The notes under the pieces: model-generated | Databases searched by the model: none | Seen by the model: only the letters and a program-made list of their open reading frames with translations | What the model was told of the DNA's origin: nothing | Position numbers and translations under genes: made by a program | Assembly: GCA_037384445.1 (NCBI GenBank) | Contig: JARRNY010000156.1 | Coordinates: forward strand, 1-5,258 | Length of the DNA: 5,258 nucleotides | Reading direction: 5' to 3' | Origin: Thiodiazotropha sp037384445 | GTDB lineage: Bacteria > Pseudomonadota > Gammaproteobacteria > Chromatiales > Chromatiaceae | Part shown: piece by piece, positions 1 through 4,970 of the stretch | Position numbering within the stretch: the first letter of the stretch is position 1 | Layout of the letters: each line of letters opens with the position of its first letter

Positions 1-482
1 ATCGCCTGACGCAGGGTGGCTTTGTACTCCTCCTCAAGGCGACGGATCAGACCGGTCTCAACGGCGGGTGTCACCGCAGAGGGTGTTAACGCCGGCTCAG
101 CGACAGCCACTGGCGGTTTTGCCGGTTCGACTGGTTTTGGCGGTGGCGTGGGCTTTGGTTTCGGTTGCGGCTTCGGCTTCGGCTTCGGTTTTGGCTTCGG
201 CTTGGGTTTTGGTGGTGGTGGAGGTTCGACCTCGACCGGCACCGGTTCTGGTTCAACGGCTACCACAGGTTCGGGTTCGGGCTGCGGATCGGGTTGCACA
301 ACGGGCTCTGGCTCTGGTTCTGGTTCAGGGGGTGGGGGTGGCTGGAACATTTGCAGGCTCACCGCCAACCGTGTCTCTTCGGCGTCGTCGCTGGGCAGCT
401 GTGCAACGCCAGCCAGCACCAGCGCCAACAGCCCCAGATGGACCAGGGCAGAGATCAGCAGCGCAGGGGCGTGGGTCCTCAT
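1..482 (-). CDS. tonB: Energy transducer TonB (N-terminal part, cut by window edge)
   Basis: TonB spans the periplasm and passes proton-motive force from ExbB/ExbD to outer-membrane receptors. The frame is open from the ATG at 482 to the window edge: 160 codons with no stop. It begins with a short basic segment and one membrane segment (about residues 6-27) containing Ser11-x-x-x-His15, the SxxxH signature of TonB anchors. A proline-rich region follows (about 48-124): five prolines, four Glu-Pro units (53-60), more Glu-Pro pairs, then seven consecutive Lys-Pro units (92-105). E. coli TonB has the same order, Glu-Pro then Lys-Pro. Residues 145-160 (LIRRLEEEYKATLRQA) look like the start of the C-terminal receptor-binding domain, which lies outside the window. 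The ATG overlaps the exbD stop (ATGA) and no Shine-Dalgarno is obvious, so translation is probably coupled. The identification is secure despite the truncation. Confidence 0.93.
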   Translation of the reverse strand, partial: MRTHAPALLISALVHLGLLALVLAGVAQLPSDDAEETRLAVSLQMFQPPPPPEPEPEPEPVVQPDPQPEPEPVVAVEPEPVPVEVEPPPPPKPKPKPKPKPKPKPQPKPKPTPPPKPVEPAKPPVAVAEPALTPSAVTPAVETGLIRRLEEEYKATLRQA

Positions 483-859
483 CGATTGCCGCGGGTAACG
501 ATGGACAGTCTCTCCAGTTTGTTGGCCTTGAGCAGGTCGATAACCGTGACGAAGCGGTCGAAGCGTACTGATTTGTCCACGTAGAGCACTACCGGGGTCT
601 CTTGGGTCACACTGGCCAGCTGTTCACCCAGGGAGCTGGCGTCGACCGCTGTCTGGTTGAAGAAGAGCTGCTCCTGGTCGTCGATGGCGATCTCCACGCT
701 CTGTTCGTCGGTGAGTGTTTCGGTGTGTTCGGCCTTCGGCAGGTCGAGGCTGATCTTGCCTTGGGAGATGAAGGTGGCAGTGGTGAGTACGATGGCCAGC
801 AGCACCAGCATGATGTCGATGAAGGGGATGACGTTGACCGTGTCGATGCGTTTCATCAT
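479..859 (-). CDS. exbD: Biopolymer transport protein ExbD (TonB-system energiser)
   Basis: ExbD is the inner-membrane partner of ExbB in the proton-driven motor that energises TonB. The protein is 126 aa, slightly shorter than E. coli ExbD (141 aa) and typical of the short ExbD subfamily paired with Haemophilus-type ExbB. A single membrane segment covers about residues 10-30 (NVIPFIDIMLVLLAIVL). Asp15 in it matches the membrane aspartate essential for proton use in ExbD/TolR. The periplasmic domain has the usual blocks: a DLP motif at 39-41, a beta segment VEIAIDDQEQLFFN (55-68) and YVDKSVRFDRFVTVIDLLK (93-111). The start ATG overlaps the exbB stop as ATGA (859-856). A second ATG follows directly and could also serve. 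The stop overlaps the tonB start. This supports a tightly coupled exbB-exbD-tonB operon. Confidence 0.95.
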   Translation of the reverse strand: MMKRIDTVNVIPFIDIMLVLLAIVLTTATFISQGKISLDLPKAEHTETLTDEQSVEIAIDDQEQLFFNQTAVDASSLGEQLASVTQETPVVLYVDKSVRFDRFVTVIDLLKANKLERLSIVTRGNR

Positions 860-1278
860 GACTGCTGTCTCTGCCAGCGCTCCGTCAGTACATCGACCTT
901 GCGCAGCAGGGCGTTGTAGAAGAGGATCGCCGGGATCGCCACCACCAGCCCCATGGCGGTGGCCTTCAGGGCCAGGGCGAGACCGAGCATGATCGTTGCC
1001 GGTTCGATGTCGCCGCCCTGTCCCAGGTCGTAGAAGGTGATCAATATCCCCATCACCGTACCCAGCAGGCCGATATAGGGTGCATTGGCGCCAATCGAGG
1101 CGATTGTCGTCAGGTGCGAGGTGAGGGCGATGTTGAGGCTGTCGGCGTGGTCGTAGTCGGTCAGCTTAACGCGGGCGAAGAAGAGGTAACGCTCAATGAC
1201 GAGCCAGAGTGTCACAAAGCTCATCAGGCCAAGCAGGCCAAAAATAAAGATATCGAGATAGTTTTTGACGAACTCCAC
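856..1278 (-). CDS. exbB: TonB-system energiser ExbB (MotA/TolQ/ExbB proton channel family)
   Basis: ExbB forms the inner-membrane multimeric channel around ExbD that harvests proton-motive force for TonB. I chose the GTG at 1278: it follows a GGAGG Shine-Dalgarno (1283-1287) by 4 nt, and VEFVKNYLDIFIFGLL then matches the usual N-terminus of short ExbB proteins. The in-frame ATG at 1311 would add 11 unconvincing residues. This gives 140 aa, close to Haemophilus ExbB. Three membrane segments are visible: about 10-28; 66-83 with APYIGLLGTVMGI, the family's signature; and 97-120 with ALALKATAMGLVVAIPA, the conserved channel helix. The stop forms an ATGA overlap with exbD. A 346-bp non-coding region with a probable promoter precedes the gene, so exbB is the likely first gene of an exbB-exbD-tonB transcript. 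Confidence 0.94.
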   Translation of the reverse strand: MEFVKNYLDIFIFGLLGLMSFVTLWLVIERYLFFARVKLTDYDHADSLNIALTSHLTTIASIGANAPYIGLLGTVMGILITFYDLGQGGDIEPATIMLGLALALKATAMGLVVAIPAILFYNALLRKVDVLTERWQRQQS

Positions 1279-1282
1279 GCGG

Positions 1283-1287
1283 CCTCC
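1283..1287 (-). promoter_or_regulatory. Shine-Dalgarno GGAGG of exbB
   Basis: The minus strand reads TCGGAGGCCGCGTGGAG. GGAGG is the strongest ribosome-binding site in this region, and 4 nt separate it from the GTG at 1278. It decides in favour of the GTG start over the upstream ATG at 1311. Confidence 0.75.
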
Positions 1288-1295
1288 GATTTTAT

Positions 1296-1320
1296 CCCCG
1301 GGCAAAAACAAGGGCCGGGG
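1296..1320 (-). other. Hairpin just upstream of the exbB ribosome-binding site
   Basis: CCCCGG (1320-1315) can pair with CCGGGG (1301-1296) across a 13-nt loop rich in T. The hairpin ends 8 nt before the exbB Shine-Dalgarno and lies within the putative leader of the exbBD-tonB transcript. It could affect ribosome access. No T-run follows the stem, so it does not look like an intrinsic terminator. The function is inferred only. Confidence 0.4.
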
Positions 1321-1532
1321 TCATAATTTGGATGATGACTGATTGTAGACGCAGAGGTCCACTCACCCAAACCGACCGGCCGGCCCGAAAAGAGGATATC
1401 AATCGCTTTGCCTTTCTTCACGGTGAGATTGATCGACAATTCGCCGCCGCTCAGAAGAACCCGACCCTGATCCCGCTTGGAAGTTCTGGCAAACCGCACA
1501 GGTAGAGATGGGTTCGGTGACTGATAAGTTCA

Positions 1533-1561
1533 TTTATAAATCCAAAAGGTCGCGTTTTAAA
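1533..1561 (-). promoter_or_regulatory. Putative sigma70-type promoter of exbB-exbD-tonB
   Basis: The minus strand shows TTTAAA at 1561-1556 (4 of 6 to TTGACA), a 17-nt spacer, and TATAAA at 1538-1533 (5 of 6 to TATAAT). Transcription would start near 1526. The palindrome centred at 1590 would then lie near position -64, a common place for a class I activator. The -10 is the better half. The same -10 position relative to the palindrome recurs upstream of the receptor gene, which strengthens the call. It is a prediction by eye, without mapped transcripts. Confidence 0.5.
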
Positions 1562-1582
1562 TAGGAGCTTTTCTGCAGGGAT

Positions 1583-1597
1583 CGGGAAAATTTCCCG
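1583..1597. promoter_or_regulatory. Palindromic putative operator A (upstream of exbBD-tonB)
   Basis: CGGGAAAATTTCCCG is a perfect inverted repeat of 7-bp arms around a single central base (1590). It lies 28 nt beyond the receptor stop codon and 52 nt upstream of the first base of the TATAAA element. A sister copy at 4164-4176 sits in the same arrangement upstream of the receptor gene, and the flanks also align without gaps (31 of 46 identical between 1561-1606 and 4141-4186). No T-run follows in either direction, which argues against a terminator. The most economical reading is a dimeric regulator site. The neighbouring LuxR-family regulator is the obvious candidate, but this is inference. 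Confidence 0.6.
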
Positions 1598-1624
1598 TGC
1601 CGGTATCCGGGTCAAACATTCTGG

Positions 1625-3931
1625 CTACTGAAACGAGACCCTGATGCCCGCGTAGAACGCCCGTGGCGAACCGGGTGAGAGGAAGCGGGGGTTGTCATAG
1701 GCCGGGCCGAGCACCTCGTCGGCCTGACCGTAGAGACCGAAGGTCTCGTACTCGGTGTCGAACAGGTTCTCGATTTTGGCGAAGATCCGCAAGCGGTCAT
1801 TGAGTTGATACTCGCCGCGCAGGTCGACGACGGTGTAGCCGTCGATCTCATCATCCAGGTTGGCTTCGTCGCCGCGCATGACCAGACTGGAGCTGTATTG
1901 GAGGTCGGTGCCGAGCGAGAGTTTTGACGTCAACTGATAGGTCAGTCCGGCCTTGAGCAGATTCTCCGGCAGGCCGGGCAGACGGTCGCCGGACGCCACG
2001 GCGATCTCGCCACCCACTGCGTAGGGATTGTTGGGACTGGCGATGTTGAAGTTCTCCTCGAAGGTCGCCTGCAAGCGGGTGTAGTTGACGAACCAGTCGA
2101 GCCGGTCGTCGATCAGGCTGCCGCTGAGGCTGAGTTCGATGCCACGGCGCCGGGTCTCGCCTACATTGTCGAAATAGCCCTCGTTGGTCAGCGCGCCGGC
2201 GCTGATGAAGAGGATATCGTCCCGGTTGATGGTCTGGAACAGGCCCAGGTGCCAGCTCAGTCCCGGCCGGGAACCGCGCAGGCCCGCCTCCCAGGTCTTG
2301 GCCACTACTTGCTCCAGCGGCGGATCGGAGAGGAAGGCGTTGGGCAGGCGGCAGGGATCGTCCGGGTCGGCGCAGGTCAGCTCCATGGCGGTGGGGGCGC
2401 GGTTCGATTCGCTGTAGCCGCCATAGAGATTGATGCCGGGGGTCAGGTCGTAGGTCAGGCCGGCGGCCGGATTGAAACGGCTGAAGCGGTGATCCCCATT
2501 GAGGGCGGTACCGATCTGGTCGCGCAGCTCAATCTCGGTCCGGTTCCAGCGTCCGGACAGCGTCAGCGCCAGCCGTTCGCTGACCGACCAGGTGTCGGTC
2601 AGATAGAAGGAGAGGTTGTTGGTCTCCGTCTCCACCTCGGTGAAGCTCTCCTCGACGAAGATGCCGCTGCCGAGCGCCTGGCGGCTGTCGTCGAGGCTGC
2701 CCAGTTCCGTGCTGGAGGAGAAATCGACCTCGCTATGATCCGCCGCCACGCCGACGATGAGCTGGTTTTCCCTCCCTGCCAGGGGGTGCAGGATGGCCGA
2801 TTGCAGCGTAAAGCCCAGGGTGTCCTGGTCGGTCGCCGAGCGATTGACGGTGGCGCCATCCACCGCATCGGTGTCGGCGATGGGGTTGCCATTCTGATCC
2901 AGAGCGATCTCCTCGGCGCCATCATCCTCCGCGCAGACAAAACCGGCGTTGAGGGGGTCCGCGCACGCCTCGAAATCGGAGTCGTCGCCGTTGAGGGAGT
3001 CGATCTTGCTGTTGCGATAAAAGAGGGTTCCCTCCAGGATCACATTCTCACCTACCGTGCGCTGTCCGCCGAGTCGCAACAGTGATGCCTCCTGGTCGGT
3101 GATGTCGGGACGGGTGAAGATGGCCTCCCGATTCTCTTCCAGCAGATCCTTCGGCAGTGGCCCGTTGCCGATCAAATGGCTGTCGCTCAGGCTCAGGGTC
3201 AGATCGAGGGACCCCGCCTCTCCCTGCCAGCTCAGGTTGCCGAAGAGCTGTTTCGATTCCGACGGTGAGTGATCGCGCCAGCCGTCCTCTTCGAAATAGT
3301 TGCCGGTGACGAAATAGCCCAGATTGTCCCGGCTGCCGCCGAGGCTGGCGGTGGTCGACCAGCGGCCAAAGGCGCCACCCGAGAGCTCTGCTTCGGCGCC
3401 GGGGTGGGTAAAGCCGTTCTTGGTGCGTACCGAGAGTGCACCGCCCAGGGTGTTGAGTCCGAACAGGGGGTTGGAGCCCGACATCAGGTTGATGCCGGCG
3501 ATGGCCGACTCGGGGATCACCGACCAGTTGACCGTGTCGCCGAAGGGTTCGTTGATGCGTACGCCGTCCATATAGACCGACATGCCCTGTGGCAAGCCGA
3601 TCAGGGGTGAGGCGACGAAGCCTCGGTAGTAGAGGTCGGGCTGCAGGGGGTTATTCTGCGCCTCGTTGAGAAAGACGCTGCCAAAGCGCTGGTTGAGGAA
3701 CGAGGAGAGGTCCAGGCTCTGCTGCTGTCTGATATCCGCGTCGGTGGCGATCGTGGTGTTCATCGGCAACCGGTTGCGCTCGATCTCGACGCCATGCAGT
3801 GGTGTGGAGCTGATGACATCGATGGATTGCAGGGACTCGGCCGCCCGGCCCGTCGAGGCGATGGTCAGGCAGAGGGTGGCAGTCAGTAGCCTATTCGTTG
3901 CGAGGGGCGTTTTCGGTCTGTCGATTTGCAT
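1625..3931 (-). CDS. TonB-dependent outer-membrane receptor
   Basis: This is a TonB-gated 22-strand barrel for uptake of an unidentified ligand. The frame opens with GTG-ATG-ATG (3937-3929). I prefer the ATG at 3931 because GAGAG ends 5 nt upstream of it, giving 768 aa (residue numbers here count the GTG as 1). A signal peptide covers about 1-32, ending near GRA-AES. SIDVISST (38-45) resembles a TonB box. The plug (about 50-178) includes YYRGFVASPLIGLPQGMSVY, MDGVRINEPFG and SGSNPLFGLNTLGGALSVRT. The barrel ends with the family motif KIENLFDTEYETFG (721-734) and VSFQ, with Gln after the usual terminal Phe. Two short Cys pairs (325/335 and 522/529) sit in predicted extracellular loops, the first in a strongly acidic loop. 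Plug wording is closest to FecA-like receptors of proteobacteria. The substrate cannot be assigned. Gene context indicates a dedicated ExbBD-TonB energiser. Confidence 0.94.
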   Translation of the reverse strand: MQIDRPKTPLATNRLLTATLCLTIASTGRAAESLQSIDVISSTPLHGVEIERNRLPMNTTIATDADIRQQQSLDLSSFLNQRFGSVFLNEAQNNPLQPDLYYRGFVASPLIGLPQGMSVYMDGVRINEPFGDTVNWSVIPESAIAGINLMSGSNPLFGLNTLGGALSVRTKNGFTHPGAEAELSGGAFGRWSTTASLGGSRDNLGYFVTGNYFEEDGWRDHSPSESKQLFGNLSWQGEAGSLDLTLSLSDSHLIGNGPLPKDLLEENREAIFTRPDITDQEASLLRLGGQRTVGENVILEGTLFYRNSKIDSLNGDDSDFEACADPLNAGFVCAEDDGAEEIALDQNGNPIADTDAVDGATVNRSATDQDTLGFTLQSAILHPLAGRENQLIVGVAADHSEVDFSSSTELGSLDDSRQALGSGIFVEESFTEVETETNNLSFYLTDTWSVSERLALTLSGRWNRTEIELRDQIGTALNGDHRFSRFNPAAGLTYDLTPGINLYGGYSESNRAPTAMELTCADPDDPCRLPNAFLSDPPLEQVVAKTWEAGLRGSRPGLSWHLGLFQTINRDDILFISAGALTNEGYFDNVGETRRRGIELSLSGSLIDDRLDWFVNYTRLQATFEENFNIASPNNPYAVGGEIAVASGDRLPGLPENLLKAGLTYQLTSKLSLGTDLQYSSSLVMRGDEANLDDEIDGYTVVDLRGEYQLNDRLRIFAKIENLFDTEYETFGLYGQADEVLGPAYDNPRFLSPGSPRAFYAGIRVSFQ

Positions 3932-3936
3932 CATCA

Positions 3937-3941
3937 CTCTC
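3937..3941 (-). promoter_or_regulatory. Ribosome-binding site deciding the receptor start
   Basis: GAGAG at 3941-3937 on the minus strand is the only purine-rich element here. It overlaps the GTG (3937), is 2 nt from the first ATG (3934) and 5 nt from the second ATG (3931). Spacing therefore favours 3931. The three candidates differ by only two residues, so the product is essentially unchanged. Confidence 0.5.
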
Positions 3942-3993
3942 GGTTTTGGGAAACGTTCAAGGCAGGGTTACGGCACTGGACTTAACCGTGATC

Positions 3994-4012
3994 GGTGGGT
4001 CAGAGCCCCACC
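3994..4012 (-). other. Stem-loop in receptor leader
   Basis: GGTGGG (4012-4007 on the minus strand) pairs perfectly with CCCACC (3999-3994) around a 7-nt loop. It is the strongest simple hairpin in the proposed leader and lies about 60 nt before the receptor start codon. There is no downstream T-run, so it is not a classical terminator. Confidence 0.45.
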
Positions 4013-4025
4013 AAACCGTAGATCG

Positions 4026-4039
4026 GCAGGGAGGCCTGC
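4026..4039 (-). other. Second stem-loop in receptor leader
   Basis: GCAGG and CCTGC form a 5-bp stem with a tetraloop, 13 nt upstream (in transcription order) of the stem at 3994-4012. Its proximity to other stems suggests a folded RNA leader or a compound palindromic repeat. The role is unknown. Confidence 0.35.
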
Positions 4040-4112
4040 TGTGCCGGCGCATAAGTAAATGCCATTCCGGTGCCGAGTCGTCTCAGCGTTTCCTGGGTTG
4101 TTTTAAGAGCGA

Positions 4113-4118
4113 GTTATA
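4113..4118 (-). promoter_or_regulatory. Putative -10 element of the receptor promoter
   Basis: The minus strand reads TATAAC at 4118-4113. The best -35 at 17-nt spacing, TTCATT, is poor (3 of 6), as expected for an activator-dependent promoter. The hexamer begins exactly 52 nt downstream of the centre of the palindrome at 4170, the same distance as at the exbB promoter. Transcription would begin near 4106, leaving a leader of about 175 nt. Confidence 0.45.
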
Positions 4119-4163
4119 GAGGGAAAAAGACGGGGAATGAACAGGAGTATTTCTGGTGATTCA

Positions 4164-4176
4164 GGGAAAATCTCCC
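4164..4176. promoter_or_regulatory. Palindromic putative operator B (upstream of receptor gene)
   Basis: GGGAAAATCTCCC is a near-perfect inverted repeat with one mismatched pair around centre 4170. It lies 68 nt past the response-regulator stop and about 230 nt before the receptor start. It is the counterpart of the perfect palindrome at 1583-1597, with conserved flanks: GTACC/GTGCC on one side and AGGAG followed by TTTCTG on the other. An AACATT block occurs at 4189-4194 here and at 1615-1620 there, with spacing differing by 6 nt. Likely a regulator binding site; the regulator is not proven. Confidence 0.55.
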
Positions 4177-4243
4177 GTACCAGATTCGAACATTGTTGCA
4201 CACTGTCACGGGTTACATGTCTATGCGTCCAGGGCGATGCGGA

Positions 4244-4891
4244 CTATTCGGAGACGGGATCGATGACACCGTGGCGGATGGCCAGGTGCACCAGTTCGGT
4301 GGTGGTTTTTATATTGAGTTTGGATTTGATCTGGGTGGTGTAGTTGGCAACCGTCTTGTAGCTCAATGCCAGTTCATTGGCGGTTTCCGTGGCGGACATG
4401 CCGTTTGCCAGCAGGCTGAAGATCTGAAATTCCCGTGTGGTCAGACAGGTGAAGACCTCGCGGCCACCGCCGGCCCGGTGCATAGCCAGGTTCTGCGCCA
4501 GCGCATGGTCGATATAGGCCTGGCCGCCAGCCACCGCGCGGATGGCGTCGACCATGATCTCGGCAGCGCTGTTTTTGGTGATATAGCCACGGGCGCCGGC
4601 CGCCAGCGCCTTCTCTACGAAAGCGGTGTCGTCGTGCATGCTGAAGACCAGAATCGCGGCCTCGTGTTCGCGTGCAATGATGCGGCGGATCGCCTCCAGG
4701 CCGCCGATGCCTGGTAGCGACAGGTCCATCACCACCACGTCCGGATGCAGTTCGGCGAAGCGTTGGCAGGCCTCTTCGCCCCGCGACGCTTCGGCCACGA
4801 CCTCGATCTCCGGCGCGCCGTCGAGCAGGGTGCGGTAGCCTGCCCGCACGACCGCATGGTCATCAACCAAGAGTACCCGGATTGCGCTCAT
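4244..4891 (-). CDS. LuxR/NarL-family two-component response regulator
   Basis: This is a cytoplasmic DNA-binding regulator activated by phosphorylation, 215 aa, the normal length for the NarL/FixJ class. The receiver domain (about 4-120) has the acidic pair Asp10-Asp11, the phospho-acceptor Asp56 in DVVVMDLSLPG, Ser84 in the switch position and Lys106 in GYITKNSA. After a short linker, the LuxR-type helix-turn-helix (about 148-213) shows LTTREFQIFSLLANGMS, then ETANELALSYKTVANYTTQI as the turn and recognition helix. All catalytic residues are present, so it should be functional. The ATG at 4891 has only a weak purine-rich stretch (AGAGAAGAA) upstream. The kinase gene ends 79 nt before it, and the pair is probably cotranscribed. 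The receptor downstream and the shared palindromes make these plausible targets, by inference. No specific ortholog name is justified. Confidence 0.93.
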   Translation of the reverse strand: MSAIRVLLVDDHAVVRAGYRTLLDGAPEIEVVAEASRGEEACQRFAELHPDVVVMDLSLPGIGGLEAIRRIIAREHEAAILVFSMHDDTAFVEKALAAGARGYITKNSAAEIMVDAIRAVAGGQAYIDHALAQNLAMHRAGGGREVFTCLTTREFQIFSLLANGMSATETANELALSYKTVANYTTQIKSKLNIKTTTELVHLAIRHGVIDPVSE

Positions 4892-4970
4892 TTAGTTCTT
4901 CTCTGTCACTGTTTACTGGGATGCTAATAGCTTTGTGATACCGGCTTGCACTGGATTGAGGGGCATGGAA
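4892..4970 (-). other. 79-nt spacer between kinase and response regulator
   Basis: It holds no gene and no clear terminator or palindrome. It contains only the weak ribosome-binding sequence of the regulator gene. Cotranscription of the two genes is therefore likely, but the spacing is longer than for translationally coupled pairs. Confidence 0.4.

Larger units (their letters stand above)
1279..1624 (-). other. 346-bp non-coding region upstream of exbB
   Basis: No convincing gene lies between the receptor stop and exbB. The receptor-proximal part (1531-1624) is more AT-rich and holds the palindrome and promoter-like elements annotated separately. The rest (about 1279-1526) would be a leader of roughly 250 nt if the proposed promoter is real. 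It includes an 8-bp GC palindrome near 1378-1385 and the hairpin at 1296-1320. Two short minus-strand frames (1399-1533 and a GTG frame from 1499) are open here but have poor ribosome-binding sites and no recognisable protein features. One has its ATG overlapping the -10 element. Confidence 0.55.
3932..4243 (-). other. 312-bp non-coding region with structured leader upstream of the receptor gene
   Basis: No gene is evident between the response-regulator stop and the receptor start. The regulator-proximal part carries the palindrome and promoter-like sequences annotated separately. The remaining 175 nt (about 4106-3932) would be a long 5' leader. It contains several stems: GGTGGG/CCCACC with a 7-nt loop (3994-4012), GCAGG/CCTGC with a 4-nt loop (4026-4039), a longer imperfect stem at about 4045-4072 closed by CCGG/CCGG, and ACGG/CCGT near 3970-3989. 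A near-direct repeat, AACCGTGATCGG (about 3984-3995) and ACCGTAGATCGG (about 4015-4025), flanks the first stem. It matches no riboswitch consensus that I recognise. It may be an RNA regulatory leader or a REP-like repeat. Confidence 0.5.

Noticed and set aside
16..584. Plus-strand Gly/Phe/Ser-rich and Arg/Val-rich open frames
   Set aside because: They are antisense to the Pro-rich spacer of tonB and the end of exbD. Their composition is explained by the complement of Pro, Glu and Lys codons, and they lack any domain.
1224..1499. 91-codon minus-strand frame starting at a GTG
   Set aside because: It overlaps the start of exbB in another frame, has no good ribosome-binding site, and matches no family I recognise. 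It is kept only as a question in the findings.
1399..1533. 44-codon minus-strand frame with a CxxC motif (TCAVCQNF)
   Set aside because: Its ATG overlaps the proposed -10 hexamer, it has no adequate Shine-Dalgarno, and its C-terminal half is low-complexity Gly/Ser and Arg.
1575..1610. Sigma54 (-24/-12) promoter suggested by CGGCACGGG and CTGGTACGGG
   Set aside because: The -24-like half is fair at both sites, but no GC-containing -12 element follows at the required spacing in either copy.
1575..1624. Palindrome A as an intrinsic terminator of the receptor gene
   Set aside because: The stem is AT-centred with only a one-base loop, there is no T-run after it, and the same element recurs in a promoter-like context upstream of the receptor.
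2249..3085. 278-codon plus-strand open frame
   Set aside because: It is fully antisense to the receptor gene, which has a continuous frame with family motifs. The antisense product has no recognisable features.
3932..4110. Cobalamin riboswitch upstream of the receptor
   Set aside because: The position and length would fit, but the conserved core boxes of that class are not present on either strand by eye. A covariance model search would settle it.
3932..4243. Fur box for an iron-regulated receptor
   Set aside because: No sequence resembling the 19-bp AT-rich GATAAT-type inverted repeat is visible here or upstream of exbB.
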